This document shows positions 1 to 12,695 of a DNA stretch of 64,000 nt, in pieces. Under the pieces are notes generated by a model. The model was not told the DNA's origin. It worked only from the letters and a program-made list of their open reading frames with translations, and did not search any database. The number at the start of each line of letters is the position of its first letter. The first letter of the stretch is position 1. The stretch is from Strix aluco. Its lineage: Eukaryota > Chordata > Aves > Strigiformes > Strigidae. The translations under genes and the position numbers were made by a program. Where the stretch lies: NCBI RefSeq assembly GCF_031877795.1, contig NC_133935.1, positions 50,057,330 through 50,121,329 on the forward strand. The letters run 5' to 3'.

Positions 1-3000
1 TTATGGACACCAGTAACGCAGCCTAGCTGCCTTTCAGGATGCTAACTTCAAGTGCTGGACCTGAACGACAGTGAGCTATCCTTACTGCTAGTAATGAACT
101 TCCTGGAAGATGACATGAGGCCCAGGAGTTGTCAGCTACCACCAGCTACCACCATATTAGAGGATGGTGATTCTGGAGGTCTAGGAATCCAGGTGCCAAC
201 ATATGGAAGCTCTTGGAGTGTGGTAGGTATGAAAAGGGGCTGTAAATTGACCACCGATAAATTAATACTGTTATTTACCAGAATTTCTCGTGTGAAATCT
301 CTTCACAGTTGGATGACATGTCTATAGATAAGGCAGAAAGTGAAAATTCCACAGACATTGTTTTTTTCTCAGACAATGGATTTCAGAAGATGTCAAACAT
401 GCCATGAATGAAATATATACGTCTCACAGGTGTTATTAAGTATGGAACTAGCAGAGCTTGAGACATGTGTAAACATTAAAAAAAAAAAAAAGGTGAGAGT
501 TGTTATAAGAACATCATATTGCAGTGTACTTAATCATTGTCTAGAAGAGGGACTTTCTGAAAACTTGCGAGTTGTAGGATAGATCCCCCTGGTCAGGACA
601 GATTGAGTGATTTGACTTGGAACTCTGCCAATATGAACCATAGCATTAGTGATAACGTTAAACCCTGCTTGGAAAACATGCTTGGCATTATCAGAGATTT
701 AGGAAGCAAGACAAGGTCTTTGCATTTAATTCAAATTTCTGACACAGGACTGCTCCCTATTAAAGGCTTCAGAAGAATCTAAAAACCAATACAACCTTTT
801 CATTATCTAAAAAAACTGATGAAGCCTTGATGCAGTGTGCAGAGCAAATGCTTTAAAATAGATGTCAAAAAATCCTACTTTAAAAGACCTGTTCCTAAAA
901 AGTAGAGCAGAAACAAACATGTTTGGTAATGTCATAAAATTTATAATCCTCTATATAGCCAGTATAGTCCTCTATGTAGCCCTCTGCAATGAAATCCCTT
1001 TAAAAAAAAAAGTTCAGCAATGACTTTTTTGGTGCCTTGGCTACTGGTTCACATTTCATAGCTTTGTGTGGTGTCTCAGCATCCTCTCATTCTTTTGTCT
1101 GTAAGAAACATAAGACAGAAGCTGTTTCAGCATTCCCTCAGGGCGCATGGTATTTAACATAGAAGACAGAATTGCTGTGTCAAATAGCAAATGCTCAACT
1201 GTTATTGGATATAATCAAACTCTTATTGTGTACATTTATGCTCCTTACGTGCCCAGGCTAGTAACACTTCAAGAAACTAATGCGATGTGTAGTGAAAGGC
1301 CACCTATCTTGTTCTTTGGTATTAGTGCAGCCATTCTAAATTTCCTCAAGCTATCTAAAAGGGCTATGCCAGTATGTCGCAGCGACATCATCTTGTGCTG
1401 CATCAAAATGCTAAGTACAGCATGACTCACAGACAATAGCGTTATCTCTTGATCAGACACAAGAGAGACAAACTTGATTCAAGGGCCTATGAATATCAAA
1501 TAGGACTGGTGTTCCTAGGAGTTGTTAATCAGTGTGTTATTTTTGCAGTGAGCATGCTGAGATTATGTACATTACTAAGAATTTTCTTCTTTTGCGTAAG
1601 ATCTTGGAAACTTGTTATTATAGGAATGTTAGGCTTACTTTTAAAAATCAGTACGTTTCTAGTCTCAAGGTTGTCAAGAAAATGGATACTAAATATGCTC
1701 TGACAAGTCCTTACCTGCCTTTCTTACAGGCAGTGCTCTTTATGGCCATTTATTTGCTATACAAAGGCATGATAGATTCATTTTTAATAGCAAATTCAAA
1801 AATACTTTCTTTGGTGTTGCAAGGCTAGCTTCCCCCAAAAACTGGTAGCAGGAGGTCTCATTCTTCTTTCTTCCCAAGACCACAAAATGTTTGCAGCATG
1901 TGGCATAAATTTCCCCTTACAGAATGGTGATCTCATCTGTAGGATCAGGGTCACTTTAACTTAACCACACTGTTGCAGAGCATTAAAAAAAATGGTGTTA
2001 TGAGTTTCTTTGCTATGTTTGAGGGAGGAAAAAGCAACCCCACACAAAAAAAAAATGCTGGATGGAATGGCTGCTGCTACAGACTTAAAAAAGATACAAC
2101 TATTTTTATAATTAAATGTATGTGTACAAAGAGTTCTGCTTGAATATATTACATTCATTCACCAGGCTCCATGTCATGCTTACAGGTTTGTATCTCTCAG
2201 GAGAGAAATCCAAAACTGTTATATAATTCTCCAGGAACAGATAAAATCTCTCTTAACAGTGTTTTGTAGTGGATAATACTTTGCAGTGCTGTTTCTAAAA
2301 CAGTCTATATCTTGGTGGCTTATAAAAAAAAAAAAAAAAAGACTACATTATCCTAATGTGTTCCATTAATGAAAAGGCTAAAGAAAACAGAAAAAAAAAA
2401 AAAAAAACAACCAGAAAATCAAAGACCAGCCTTCTGATGAAATTCCTGAAATCCCCCAGTGCTCTTTGTAATGAAAGTTTGGGTAACTATGATGACCATG
2501 TGATAATATTTTGGTTTGCTTTGTTTTTTTTTGTCCAGTATTCTGTCATAATTAATGGTTTGGAGGAGAAATAGTTTGTTAATTGCAGAAGTCTGCATTT
2601 TTGCAAGAGAATCCAAGAGTGTTCATTTATGTTTAAAACTTACAGATCTATATTGTTCTCTAATGGTGTCATGTCTACATTCCTGGTGAACCAAACAGCA
2701 AAGTTCTAGTTAATAAACTCAAAATTAAAAAGAAAGGGGTCTCAGAAAGGGAAAATTCTCTGTCTTTTGAGGCTGTCAAACAAAAGGGTATTTGTAAATA
2801 TGTTTTAAATACTGTTCTGTACTTGCTCATCTTTGCTTTTTAAGACTATTTGTCTGATAACAAGGAGGAATAAATGGGGGGTATGTTTCCCTCAAGATTC
2901 AACTGAAGATTTTAGTGTGTTTTCTGCTTAATGGTACTTTTTTTCATTTTTGTAAGCAGAAGGTCACCCTACTGCCAGCAGTATGATACTGTATGACTGC

Positions 3001-6000
3001 TGGGACATGATTTTGGGCCCAGTTTACATCTACATTTGCAAACCAACCTGGGCCAGTACAGGGGCTGAACCAGAGGTGTGCCGTCACCCACACTGGATGC
3101 AGCTGTGAGCACCCTGGCGTATTTTGGCCTGCGCCAACAAGCACCATCCCAGAAGATGCCTGGGCCCTGAGAGCATTTCACTCCCTTCTCGCAGTTCAGC
3201 TTCAGGACCAAAGAAAAGATTCTGGCTGTTTTCTTTTCTGGTTCAGAGGTAGCCACTAAAGCTTCCCAAGAAAAGTCATTTACCTGCATACAGTTCCACT
3301 TCCCAGCTGTTTGCCACCAAAGGCCACTGCTCACATTAGCTATATAAAGCCTTACTTGATACTCAGATCTGGGAAATATTTGTAGCCACTTTCCACCTGT
3401 TTAATTTTTAAGGGGAGCTTTTATTGAATGAGGATTAAATAAAATTGAGTAAGGACTTTCACAGTCTGAGGTTTGAGCCTGTTTCCAGGGGGTCCTCTGA
3501 CAGCTTTTCCAATTATTTCCCTTCAGCTGGGCTCCTGAGTTTAGCTATTAATCTTTCTTCATAAATAAATCACTGTTGTGCACTATCCCTTTTTTGTTAC
3601 TGTTCCTCCAATTTTTCTATACTTTCCTGGTAGAAATTTAATGCAGTATTCTTCATGTGGTGTTACAAGCATAATGAGCAGAAGTGCTAGGATTACAGCT
3701 AAAAACAGTTTAAATGCAACTGTTCATCTTCTTTTTGTAACAACAAAATTAATGAATTCAAAGATTAACTTCTCACTGATTTTCTTCTCTTTTTCCTCCA
3801 CAGCTGTTCCCAATAGGTGATGTGTTGGAAAAGCAAGGGTTCCAAGGAGGATTTACAGAGGAGAAGGGATGGGACTGAAGCAGACAAGAGACGCTCATAG
3901 AGCCCAGTGTTACAGGAAAGAACTTTACAGTCCTCCCACTCATCCTAACTGCTTCCAGGTCTGGATAGACTGTAAACCCTGCCTTTTGTTTTTGTGTAAG
4001 GCACTCTGAATCAAAGGGCTTGTGAATAATAGAAAATTGAGAAGAGTTGTGAGATCTTGGTGACTGATGCTGTCAAACAGCAATGGACGTAGAAGTTAGG
4101 AGGATTTTAAATCTGCTGAGATTTAATGATGCTACACACTTTTCTCTGTGACCAGCTTCCATCCGAAATAAACCATCTGGAGAATGGAAATAGTTCTGAC
4201 AAGATGGAAATGGCAGCTTTGAACTTAATAAAAAGTTAAAAAGCTCACATAACACTGTGCTGCGTCACGCATCTAGTATGGATCAGAAGATACTCATGAA
4301 AAATGAATGCACAATGACAGTGAAACTACTCAAACATGGGGGTTTTTTTAGCATAGGAGAGAGAGTAAAATGAATAATAAAGCTCCCTTTGGGGTCCTCA
4401 CACAGAGTGAAAATTAAGTTTTCCAGACCAAAATGCCAGAGACATTATGGACTTAGAGAAATGCACTGTGGTTTTGGATTGATGTCATGCTGCAGCTAAT
4501 ATCCTCTTCCTTTGGAAATGTGTTAGAACTTTAGGAATCACTGCAGGCCAGGACTTTGTCATATCTGAGAAATAAAATTATAGGATGATTTTTCAAAGCT
4601 TAAAAGATTTTTCACTCTTGCTTGCATGTAGCAATTCCTTTGTGACCCTGAAACCAGAACCCAATTTCTTTACTGACATCTTTGATCCCCTTTTGTTGAG
4701 ACACAACGATCTTAACAGGTAGTGAGTTGTGTGTTCTGGTGTTTGTAGGGCTGTTTCCTAGTTTTTAGTTGGTGTAGTTTTTGCAATGCACTTTGTATTT
4801 CTTCTGAAGCATAAAATTTGACATGACATATGGCAAATAGACTGAGATAAAGCAGAAGGGCAAGTCTAATGTGGAGCTCTAACATTTGCAACTTAGCCAA
4901 GATTTCTCTCATAAGTGATGGAAGAGTTTGCAATGTTAGCTGTGGTGTGTAGGAGTCTCCTCCCAGCATCTCTGGTCATGCAGAGCTCTGGGATAGCCCC
5001 GACAGAGCACGCAGAGCTGGAGGGATGAGTGGCAACACAGGTAAATCTGGGGGCTACCTTGACCTGTAAGCTGAAAAATTTTAGAAGATGCCAAATTATG
5101 GAGGAATGGTAGAAGATGTGAGTATTGAAAAGAAAAAGAGGTCTGTCCTGTCTGAGGATGTGGAAGGAAAATGTAGATTAGTCTAAAACAAAGCAAAGAA
5201 AGGCAGACTTCCCATAGCATTTTTTCAAGGAAAAAACCCACTTGAAATCTCTGCTCTTAATAAGCAATGCTGTCTTGCCTAAGCTCATTTAGAAACCAGA
5301 TCCTGGCTAGAGTTTTGATTAGTAATTATGAACAAGTTTCCTTTCATCTACAGCTTTCCAGGGGGAAAGACAAAACACTGACTGAATCCACTGGTAAATC
5401 CCACTCCTTATGAAGCTAGTAATGAATCATGATTTCTCTTTTATTGTATTAGCACTACTCACACAGTGTTCATAATGACCCAAACAGTAATGAGGCACCT
5501 ATTTAACACAGTGAGATCTTTGCATCCAGAATTATTTATTTAATAATAGCATGGTCCCTGAAATGCTTGTTTTAAGATGTAAAACAGAGAAAATTATTTA
5601 TTGACATGACATGTGGCAAAGCTTTTCTAAAAATAAAGGAATAATTTTACACTTTCCTGCTTCTTTGTGTATGAGTCTGCTCGTGTAATAGCTATTCAGA
5701 GAATAACACAAATTTGTTTATATTAATGCGATAGATTTTTAAATTTTAAACTCTTCTCACATATTTACTTTTAATTTAAGAGAGCTGTTCTCATGAAGCA
5801 TACTTGGTTGATATATACTTGTATTTTTGGTTCCAATGAAGAACGGAGTTTGCTATATTCTGACTTGTTTTATTCACAGGTGAAAGTGCTTACAGAAGAG
5901 TCCCTGAATTCTTTAACACAATATTGACAGACACTTGTATTCAGACTCTGTTTTTATTACGAAGGAAAGTATAGTCAGTAATTTCAGAGCCCGGCTAGGA

Positions 6001-6691
6001 TTTCAAGACTATTGATTGGAATAAATCTTTGAATTTGCCATGTATTGAATATGATATTGAATTAATGAAAGACAATATGCATGCAAAGTACCAGGTCATT
6101 CTTCCACAATACATCTCACAGTAGAACTAAAATTTCATGTGCATATTTTGAACTGTGCCAACATATTCCACTGCTATTAAGTTTGAAAGAAGATGGTGTT
6201 TATGCAAAAGGATTTTTCAGTGGTTGTCAGACCAGACCAGCGGGATTCAGTACACTACCCTCCAACATGGTACTGGTCAGGAACAGAACAGAGGTTTTCT
6301 TCTTTCCTAGTAATCATGCTTCCTTCTTTCATTATTTCCAGTAAGACCTTGATATGTTGATTTATTGCTTATATGGCTATTCTACCTCTTATCAACCACA
6401 CTTTTGTCCAGTTGCCATGGCAGTAAATGTTGGAGCTGAGACTTTAGACTGTGGTCAGATGGACCAGATGTTATCACAGCCCATTTGTTTCTCCTCCTCT
6501 GTCAGCCTCCATCCAGGTGAAGCCAGACACTCTGTTGTTGAACGCTCATCTGCTCCCGCACAAAGTCAGTCAGTTTAATTTAGCAGCTTTCAGCAGCAGT
6601 TTAGGCTAAATTGCCTGGTTTTGCAATGACAAAGATGAAGTGCAATCATGCTAAACATCATGAGAGGAGTAGACAGAACAGTTTGGACGTG

Positions 6692-6733
6692 ATACCTTCC
6701 TAAATTCTTTCAATACCTTCCTAAATTCTTTCA
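6692..6733. repeat. 21-bp perfect tandem duplication
   Basis: The unit ATACCTTCCTAAATTCTTTCA occurs twice head to tail (6692-6712 and 6713-6733) with no mismatch. This looks like a recent slippage or local duplication in non-coding DNA. Confidence 0.95.
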
Positions 6734-9700
6734 CCTTAAATAGATTCTCTGATCGGTTACCTATGCTCAGGGCATTTTGGCTCTCTTCTTGACTTGTCAC
6801 AGGGTTTAGGAGAGAAATCCAGATTCATTTGAAACAGCTCTGAGAACAGCTCTGAGCTCTGAGTTAAAAAAATATTTCTTAAATATACCATATTTATACC
6901 TTCTGTTATGCAAACATTATTTTCCTTCATTCTGATATCAGAGATGTGAACTATCTTCAGAGAATGAAATACCACCTCAAGGTAAATCACGCAGCTTCTT
7001 ATTAGCGCTGCTCTATCAGAGCATCCAAATCAGTGCTAAGCAATCTAGCAAGTGGAGGAAATGGTGAGTCATTATTAAATTTATGAGAAGCTGGTTCATA
7101 AATCCTATATAATCACTTTTTCTGAGCTGACTTGGGAAAATCCTTTAAAGCTGCCTCATTCTATTTGGCATCCACAGTAGCTCAGTGTGATAGAAAAGAT
7201 TTACCTTTCCCCAGACAACTTCCCAGAGCTCTTGCTTTTCAGCTGACAGAGAGGAAAGAGCTTGTAGCAGTGCATTTCAAATTAGAGTCAGATTTAAAAT
7301 CTTCGAAGGCACCTGAATTTAAGCAGAGATTAGGCATATAAAACCAAAATTACAACTCAAACCCCCTCTGTAATTCCCTCATTCTGGAGTTATTGAAACA
7401 CCCTGGCTACCTAGCTTATTCACTTCAAAGCTTCCCATGTCTCTGCCCAAAATACGGGGTGCTGGAGTCTAGCTCCAGATTGAGCTCTCAGTGATCCAGT
7501 CTCTGGAGCAGGAGAGAAAGTCAGAAACCATAGAATTGTGCCAAGAGGACTCTTCAAAGTTGTCTAAAGCAATTATTTTATGTAATCTTTTTGAAAGATG
7601 TATTTTTCATCTTAGAATTGCAGAATGAGAGCTACAGTTTTTACTTCCCATAGCTTTGAAATACTTCCCAGTTTCAGGACAGAATTAGTTACCTTGTTAA
7701 TTTGAGGGGTTTTGACATTTTTGGTGACCATCCCTCATGTTTCTCCTAAGATCCTTAGCTAATCAGCAGACCTACCAGAGTATGCTCCTGAAGTATACTG
7801 TGCATGTATTTTACACCAGTGACTACTGGCACAGAATCAAAAAGCCTAACTTAGATTAAATATTCATAAAATAGGGAACCGTGTAAACAAAAGAAGCCTA
7901 AATGTGCTGGAACGATTGTTACCTAACCTGCTTTAGTTCTTTGTTAGTGTGCTGTGGAAACCACGGTATCACTTACTCATCCTCATCTGTAACACTGACA
8001 TGTTCCTGCTTGCCTGCCTTTGCAGTATCTGTGTGTCCCTCTTCTACTCCATTCTCATCCTTGATTTTACAGATTCCTGCTTGTCACTGAGTTTATATAT
8101 AGGGTTTTTACTTCCTCTTTGATTTAAAATAGTGGTTGTAGGAGCCTAGGAGCTGCCAGAGTTGTTCTTTTATTTAAGCCGTCAGACTCAATTTGTTATA
8201 TTAATAAATGAGAGACCATTTTCTTCAAAATGTTTTCATCAGACTTCTGCTACCTCAGAGACAATTTCTCCCCAAATTTACAGGGGTGTGAAGATGAACA
8301 AAGCTCACAATTGCTCAATTCTCTGTAAGCATAGCAGAATTGTGCTTGAAACATGATGACCACCTAAACCGTACATTTAATACGGTGCAAATTTTTATTT
8401 TAAGGTGGTTCTTATCTATTTCATGATCCTCTGCTACAGTATTATTAGAGAAGGTCTGGTTTGTTATTGTCTTCCAATAGAAGAATATATTACCTGAGGA
8501 TTTTCTTGTGTTCATAAACATAACCAATTGATGACTAGCAATTGATGCCTGAGGAAAAAGTTAGTAAAGTAGGATTTTTAAAAATAACAGACAGAAAGCA
8601 ATTTAGGAATAAATTATCAAAAACTAGCCCTGAAGTTTTGGGGTTTGTTTTTTAACTCGGTTAATGGGGCAAAATGATATCTCATATTTCTTCTTATTCA
8701 GCTTTCTTTTTGTTTGGATTTCTTTTGGAGGATATTGATTTTTTTTTTCAGCATTTTTTTCTTTTTCTTTGCAGGAACTCTAAAGAGAGTTCATCCTTCA
8801 AAACAACTGGCATGACACAACAGCAGCAGTGTGCAAGTATAGATTATTAGGACCTTCAATAACTTCCATGTTGCATTCAGTGATCTGAATTTTCATGCTG
8901 TAAATGTAAATGCCATGCTCAATTTTATTTTCTGCCGCTGTAATGCAAATATGAATACTGCCATTTTCTGTAAACCCAAAAAAGATCTGGCAAGGCAACA
9001 CTGCTCCTGGGCTTGACAGTGATGGCAGTCTTTCAGATTCCATTAAACAAATAGGAAAAGACTTAAAAAATTAAACACAAAGTTGAATATTTCATAGTGA
9101 CTTTGCTAAATGGGACTGGTCTATCACTTCCAGAGAGCCATACAGAAAGTGATTTCTTGTGGCAGGCGGAGACATGCTGTGTCCGAGATGTCCATCTGCA
9201 GGTGTGCAGAGACCCTGCACCACAACGCTTGTCAGGCAAGGCTTTTCTCAGGTGCCTGAGGGAGGGGAGCACAGCCCTGCAGATCTGAAACTCAGACCTT
9301 GGAAAGGACCAGCATCATAAAAAGACTGGAGAAGAGCTGCTGCTCTTCAGCACCTGGCCTTGGTTTCTTGAGACTACAAGGAGATCTTCAGACATCCTCT
9401 TTTTCCCTCCCTAGACCTTGAGAAGCTGAGATGGATCTTACCTGTGCATGGGTTTAGATACAGGCTGAGAAAATTAACAAATAATGACTGGGTTTTTTGT
9501 TCCACCTCCATAACAAAGAAAGTTTCCCACAGTTTTCAGGTGCCACTTCTTAATTTCTTCCCATTGTTGGGGGGCATTAATTGATCCCCAGATCCTTGGT
9601 GTAATCAAGTAGCACTTCAGGGTGTCTGAAAAGTGGAAGGTTGGCTGTGGATTGCATGTGTGCAGGGCCTGGCAGCACGTGATGTGTTCTACCTAGCACC

Positions 9701-10644
9701 GGGGAAGACAAATAATTGCAATGAGAAGAGTCGGATCTGCAGATGCAGTCAGTCTACCAAATGGAGGACTTGTCAGTGGTTGGTAAGGCCTGGAAACAGA
9801 GATGATGCTTGTTCAAGAAAGCCAAGGGGAGCCCAGTGTGATGCTATTCAGCCCATGATCCCTCCTGGGTTACTCCGCAATGCAGAGGACACTGGATAAA
9901 CTGAGGCATCCCTGCTTTGTAAAGCTAAAAAGCCATAGCAAAGCAGTCGCTATGCCTTAAATCCCATTTTACTTTCCCTGTGCAAAAGCTCCATCACAAA
10001 ATAAATAGCCCAGCAAATATCTTCTAGAAGGCTAAGTGTTAACAATATTTTGAGGATGTTCCCATTTTTTCTGTGCACTTTCATATGTATACAAGTGTGT
10101 ACTGGAACTGATCCTCTAAAAAAGGGCTTATTGTTAAAATATTCTACATAATATTTGATAAAATTTTATAAAATGCAGCTCATAAAATGCTGCAGAATGT
10201 CTTGTATGATACAAAGCTTTGAAGTGCAGCTCATAAATACTCTGAAACCTGTATCTTGAAGCAGAGGATAGATCAAATGCTGCAGCAAATGAATTTGGAT
10301 GACACCTGGCTTTCACAGCGATGGGTTTATTATTGGAATCTGCTGTGCTAGTAAAGATGTGAGGAGAGAGTGAAAGGCAGGGGGAAGGGAATCATGGATT
10401 GCCATCTTGTGTGATGAGCCAGCCCCAGCCAGGGAATATTTATATACACACAGGAACAGTGTTACTAAAAATTATTCCCCTCCATGCCTCCCAGCACAAT
10501 CACCATTCTAGGCAAGGAGCAAAGCCATAGAAATCCCTCTCAACCCAGCAAAGCATTTATCAGCTGCCTGGAATGTAGCAAACACTATGCCTTCCTTCCA
10601 GTCTCTTAATAATACATACACATGTTTGTCTTGCTCTGTGTAAG

Positions 10645-11412
10645 ATGTCACAAGAAACAAACTGGCTCCAGCTCCTTCCTGGGGGCTGTCAGGATGGATG
10701 GAGGCCAACTGTCATGTTCATGGAGGGGTTTTGGTGGAGGGAAGATTTTGTTGTATGGGCAAGGTCTACATCTCACAGTGTCATAGATCTTGGTATCTTC
10801 CTGACCTCTATATCCCTCCCTGCTGCCCACAGTAATACTCAGCTCAGTGTGGCCATCCCAGCTCAGGATCTTATCAATAGGATTACTCTTACAAGGAAGG
10901 TACATTCACAGAGCTCTGATTTGTGGTCTTGGAGGTGTTATCAACTCTTTAGTCTTACTGTATTGCTAGTGGTTCACATGTGGTTCCCCACTCTCAGCCA
11001 TTGCCTTGGCAGAAACTTCAGGTCAACTCTGGTTTCAATGCCACAAGAAACCTTCACTAAAAAAACCCCAAGGAAGCCAGACATCTGGACTGAAGAGGGG
11101 TCTCCCACCTGTTTTATCCCCTACGTGTTTCCCTCCCCTTTTATCACACACACCCTCGTTTGCCTTTCTCTGTTCTCTCTATTATGCAGGTTGTTCTCAA
11201 AAACAGAGCCCAAGATCCCATCAGCTTCAGACATCCTGCCACTTCACCATTTTCCTCCAAAGCCTTTGCCTTTTACATATGAATGTTCTTGTGTCCCTGG
11301 ACCTGTACTGAGTATCACCTGCAATGAGCACCATAAATTTCTCAGATGCAACACCAAATGCTTTTTGCCTGAAAGGCCTTTGCTTGCTTCCAGACCCAAG
11401 TTCCTAGCATAG
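10645..11412 (+). other. Unexplained 255-codon open frame
   Basis: This is the longest uninterrupted ATG-to-stop frame in the window. I recognise no domain. The predicted product is rich in Ser, Pro, Thr, Phe and Leu, has no convincing signal peptide, and has no repeat or catalytic motif. The segment is close to 50% GC, higher than its surroundings, which lengthens chance frames. It is not flanked by a CpG island. It may be chance, part of a lncRNA exon, or a decayed repeat; I do not call it a gene. Confidence 0.2.
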
Positions 11413-12324
11413 CCAGCTATCTGGATCTGTTGGCCAGCAGGATCCTGCACAGAAAAACCACAGCCCTGTGCTGCAGAAAAGCAGAGGACTGCCTTGAAGG
11501 GGCGCTCCTGGATGGTGGCAGGTTGTAGCAACCCAGTAGTGCATACCTCTCCAGTCACTTGCCCTGTGTCCTTGCCTGGAAAGCAAAGGGGTTAGTGACA
11601 TGTGGCATGCTACAGTGAAACGATGCTGCCACAGATAACTCTGGGAAGAGGTACATGAATTCTTAACCTTCCCTATTGTCAAATCCATCTATAGAGTGAT
11701 GCTTTATTTCCATGGTGTTTTACTAAGCAGATCTCAGCAACGTCTCATCTTGTTCACTCCACTCTCATGCCACACACCTTACAAATAAAAGTAACAATTA
11801 AGTGCATTTTTAACCTGCTTCCAACATAATCTAGAAACTTACAACAAAAATGAGAGCCAGTACCATGTGACAGCTGGGTGCTATGCTCCTTGACTAGCCT
11901 TAGTCATTAGCCAACATGTCAACAACGCATCATACAACACAGTCTTGGCAGAAATCCAGATCCCTTGGCTAAGGCCTTCAGCATGCTCATTTCTCACAAT
12001 AGATCTGGTGTTCTTGGAGCAAGCTGGATACTACCTGTCTGCAGTTCTTTAATACAGCCTATTACCAAGGCTGCTATAGGCATTTCAAGGTAATGGCAGG
12101 ATATTAATCTATGATACCATTCTTCAGCAAAAAAATGTAAAATATCCATGAGGACAAAATATTAACATGTAAATGGACTTCATTTTGACCAAGGTGATGG
12201 CAAAGGAAAGATAATTTATATATAGCTGGATAAAAGGTGGGTTTGAAATTCAGATGTGAACCACAGGCAACACAAAGGGCAAATAACTGCAGTTTTGGAA
12301 GTCTCCTTTCAATACAGTAGCTAT

Positions 12325-12695
12325 TGTCTTAGGGAAAAAGGGGGGGTTTAACCAGGATAGGGTTAAGTTTCCCCAGCAGTGGGGGGGGAGCTCTAGCCGG
12401 GTTATTCAGATACCATGCGGACGTCACATCCTGGCAGGTCACATTTTCCTTGTGCGGGAGCGCGGTGCACTCGTGGTCTTGTACATCGTGCTTCGAACTG
12501 CTGTATTTGGTAGCTATTTTGCTCTGTTCATTGCTATCACTATTACTGTTATTGTTGTTGTTTGTTGTGTTGCTATTGCATTGTTGTATTAAACCTTTCC
12601 TTATTTCAGTCTTGGGGCTTTGCATTTCACTCCCTTTGTGGGGGAGGGGTAGCGGCCGCATGGTCTTAGACCCCGGCAGGGGCTAAACCACCACA
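12325..12695 (+). mobile_element. Solo LTR, endogenous retrovirus, older copy
   Basis: The element begins TG and ends CA (…CACCACA) and is flanked by an imperfect 5-bp target duplication, GCTAT on the left and GGTAT on the right. Its body is closely similar to the LTR at 62,232-62,578: both share a G-run followed by GAGCTCTAGCCGGGTTATTC, a TTGTATTAAA polyadenylation-like motif, and a GGGGGAGGGG-AGCGGCCGC block near the 3' end. No internal retroviral genes are attached, so it is a solo LTR left by recombination. The CRE-like site of the younger copy reads GGACGTCA here. A 5-bp duplication fits ERVL-like elements, but the family name is not certain. Confidence 0.85.

Larger units (their letters stand above)
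1..12324. other. Gene-poor intergenic DNA
   Basis: No exon with recognisable protein similarity was seen on either strand. The sequence is AT-rich with scattered poly(A) runs (for example near 2325-2340 and 2392-2407). By synteny this is the side on which HELB would be expected. I looked for helicase-like peptide motifs in the longer open frames and found none, so HELB probably lies outside the window. A 21-bp tandem repeat and a 255-codon open frame inside this stretch are listed separately. Confidence 0.6.

Noticed and set aside
2969-3334. 121-codon minus-strand frame at 3.0-3.3 kb
   Set aside because: It has no recognised domain, no splice context and a Cys/Trp-rich chance-like composition, and overlaps other frames.
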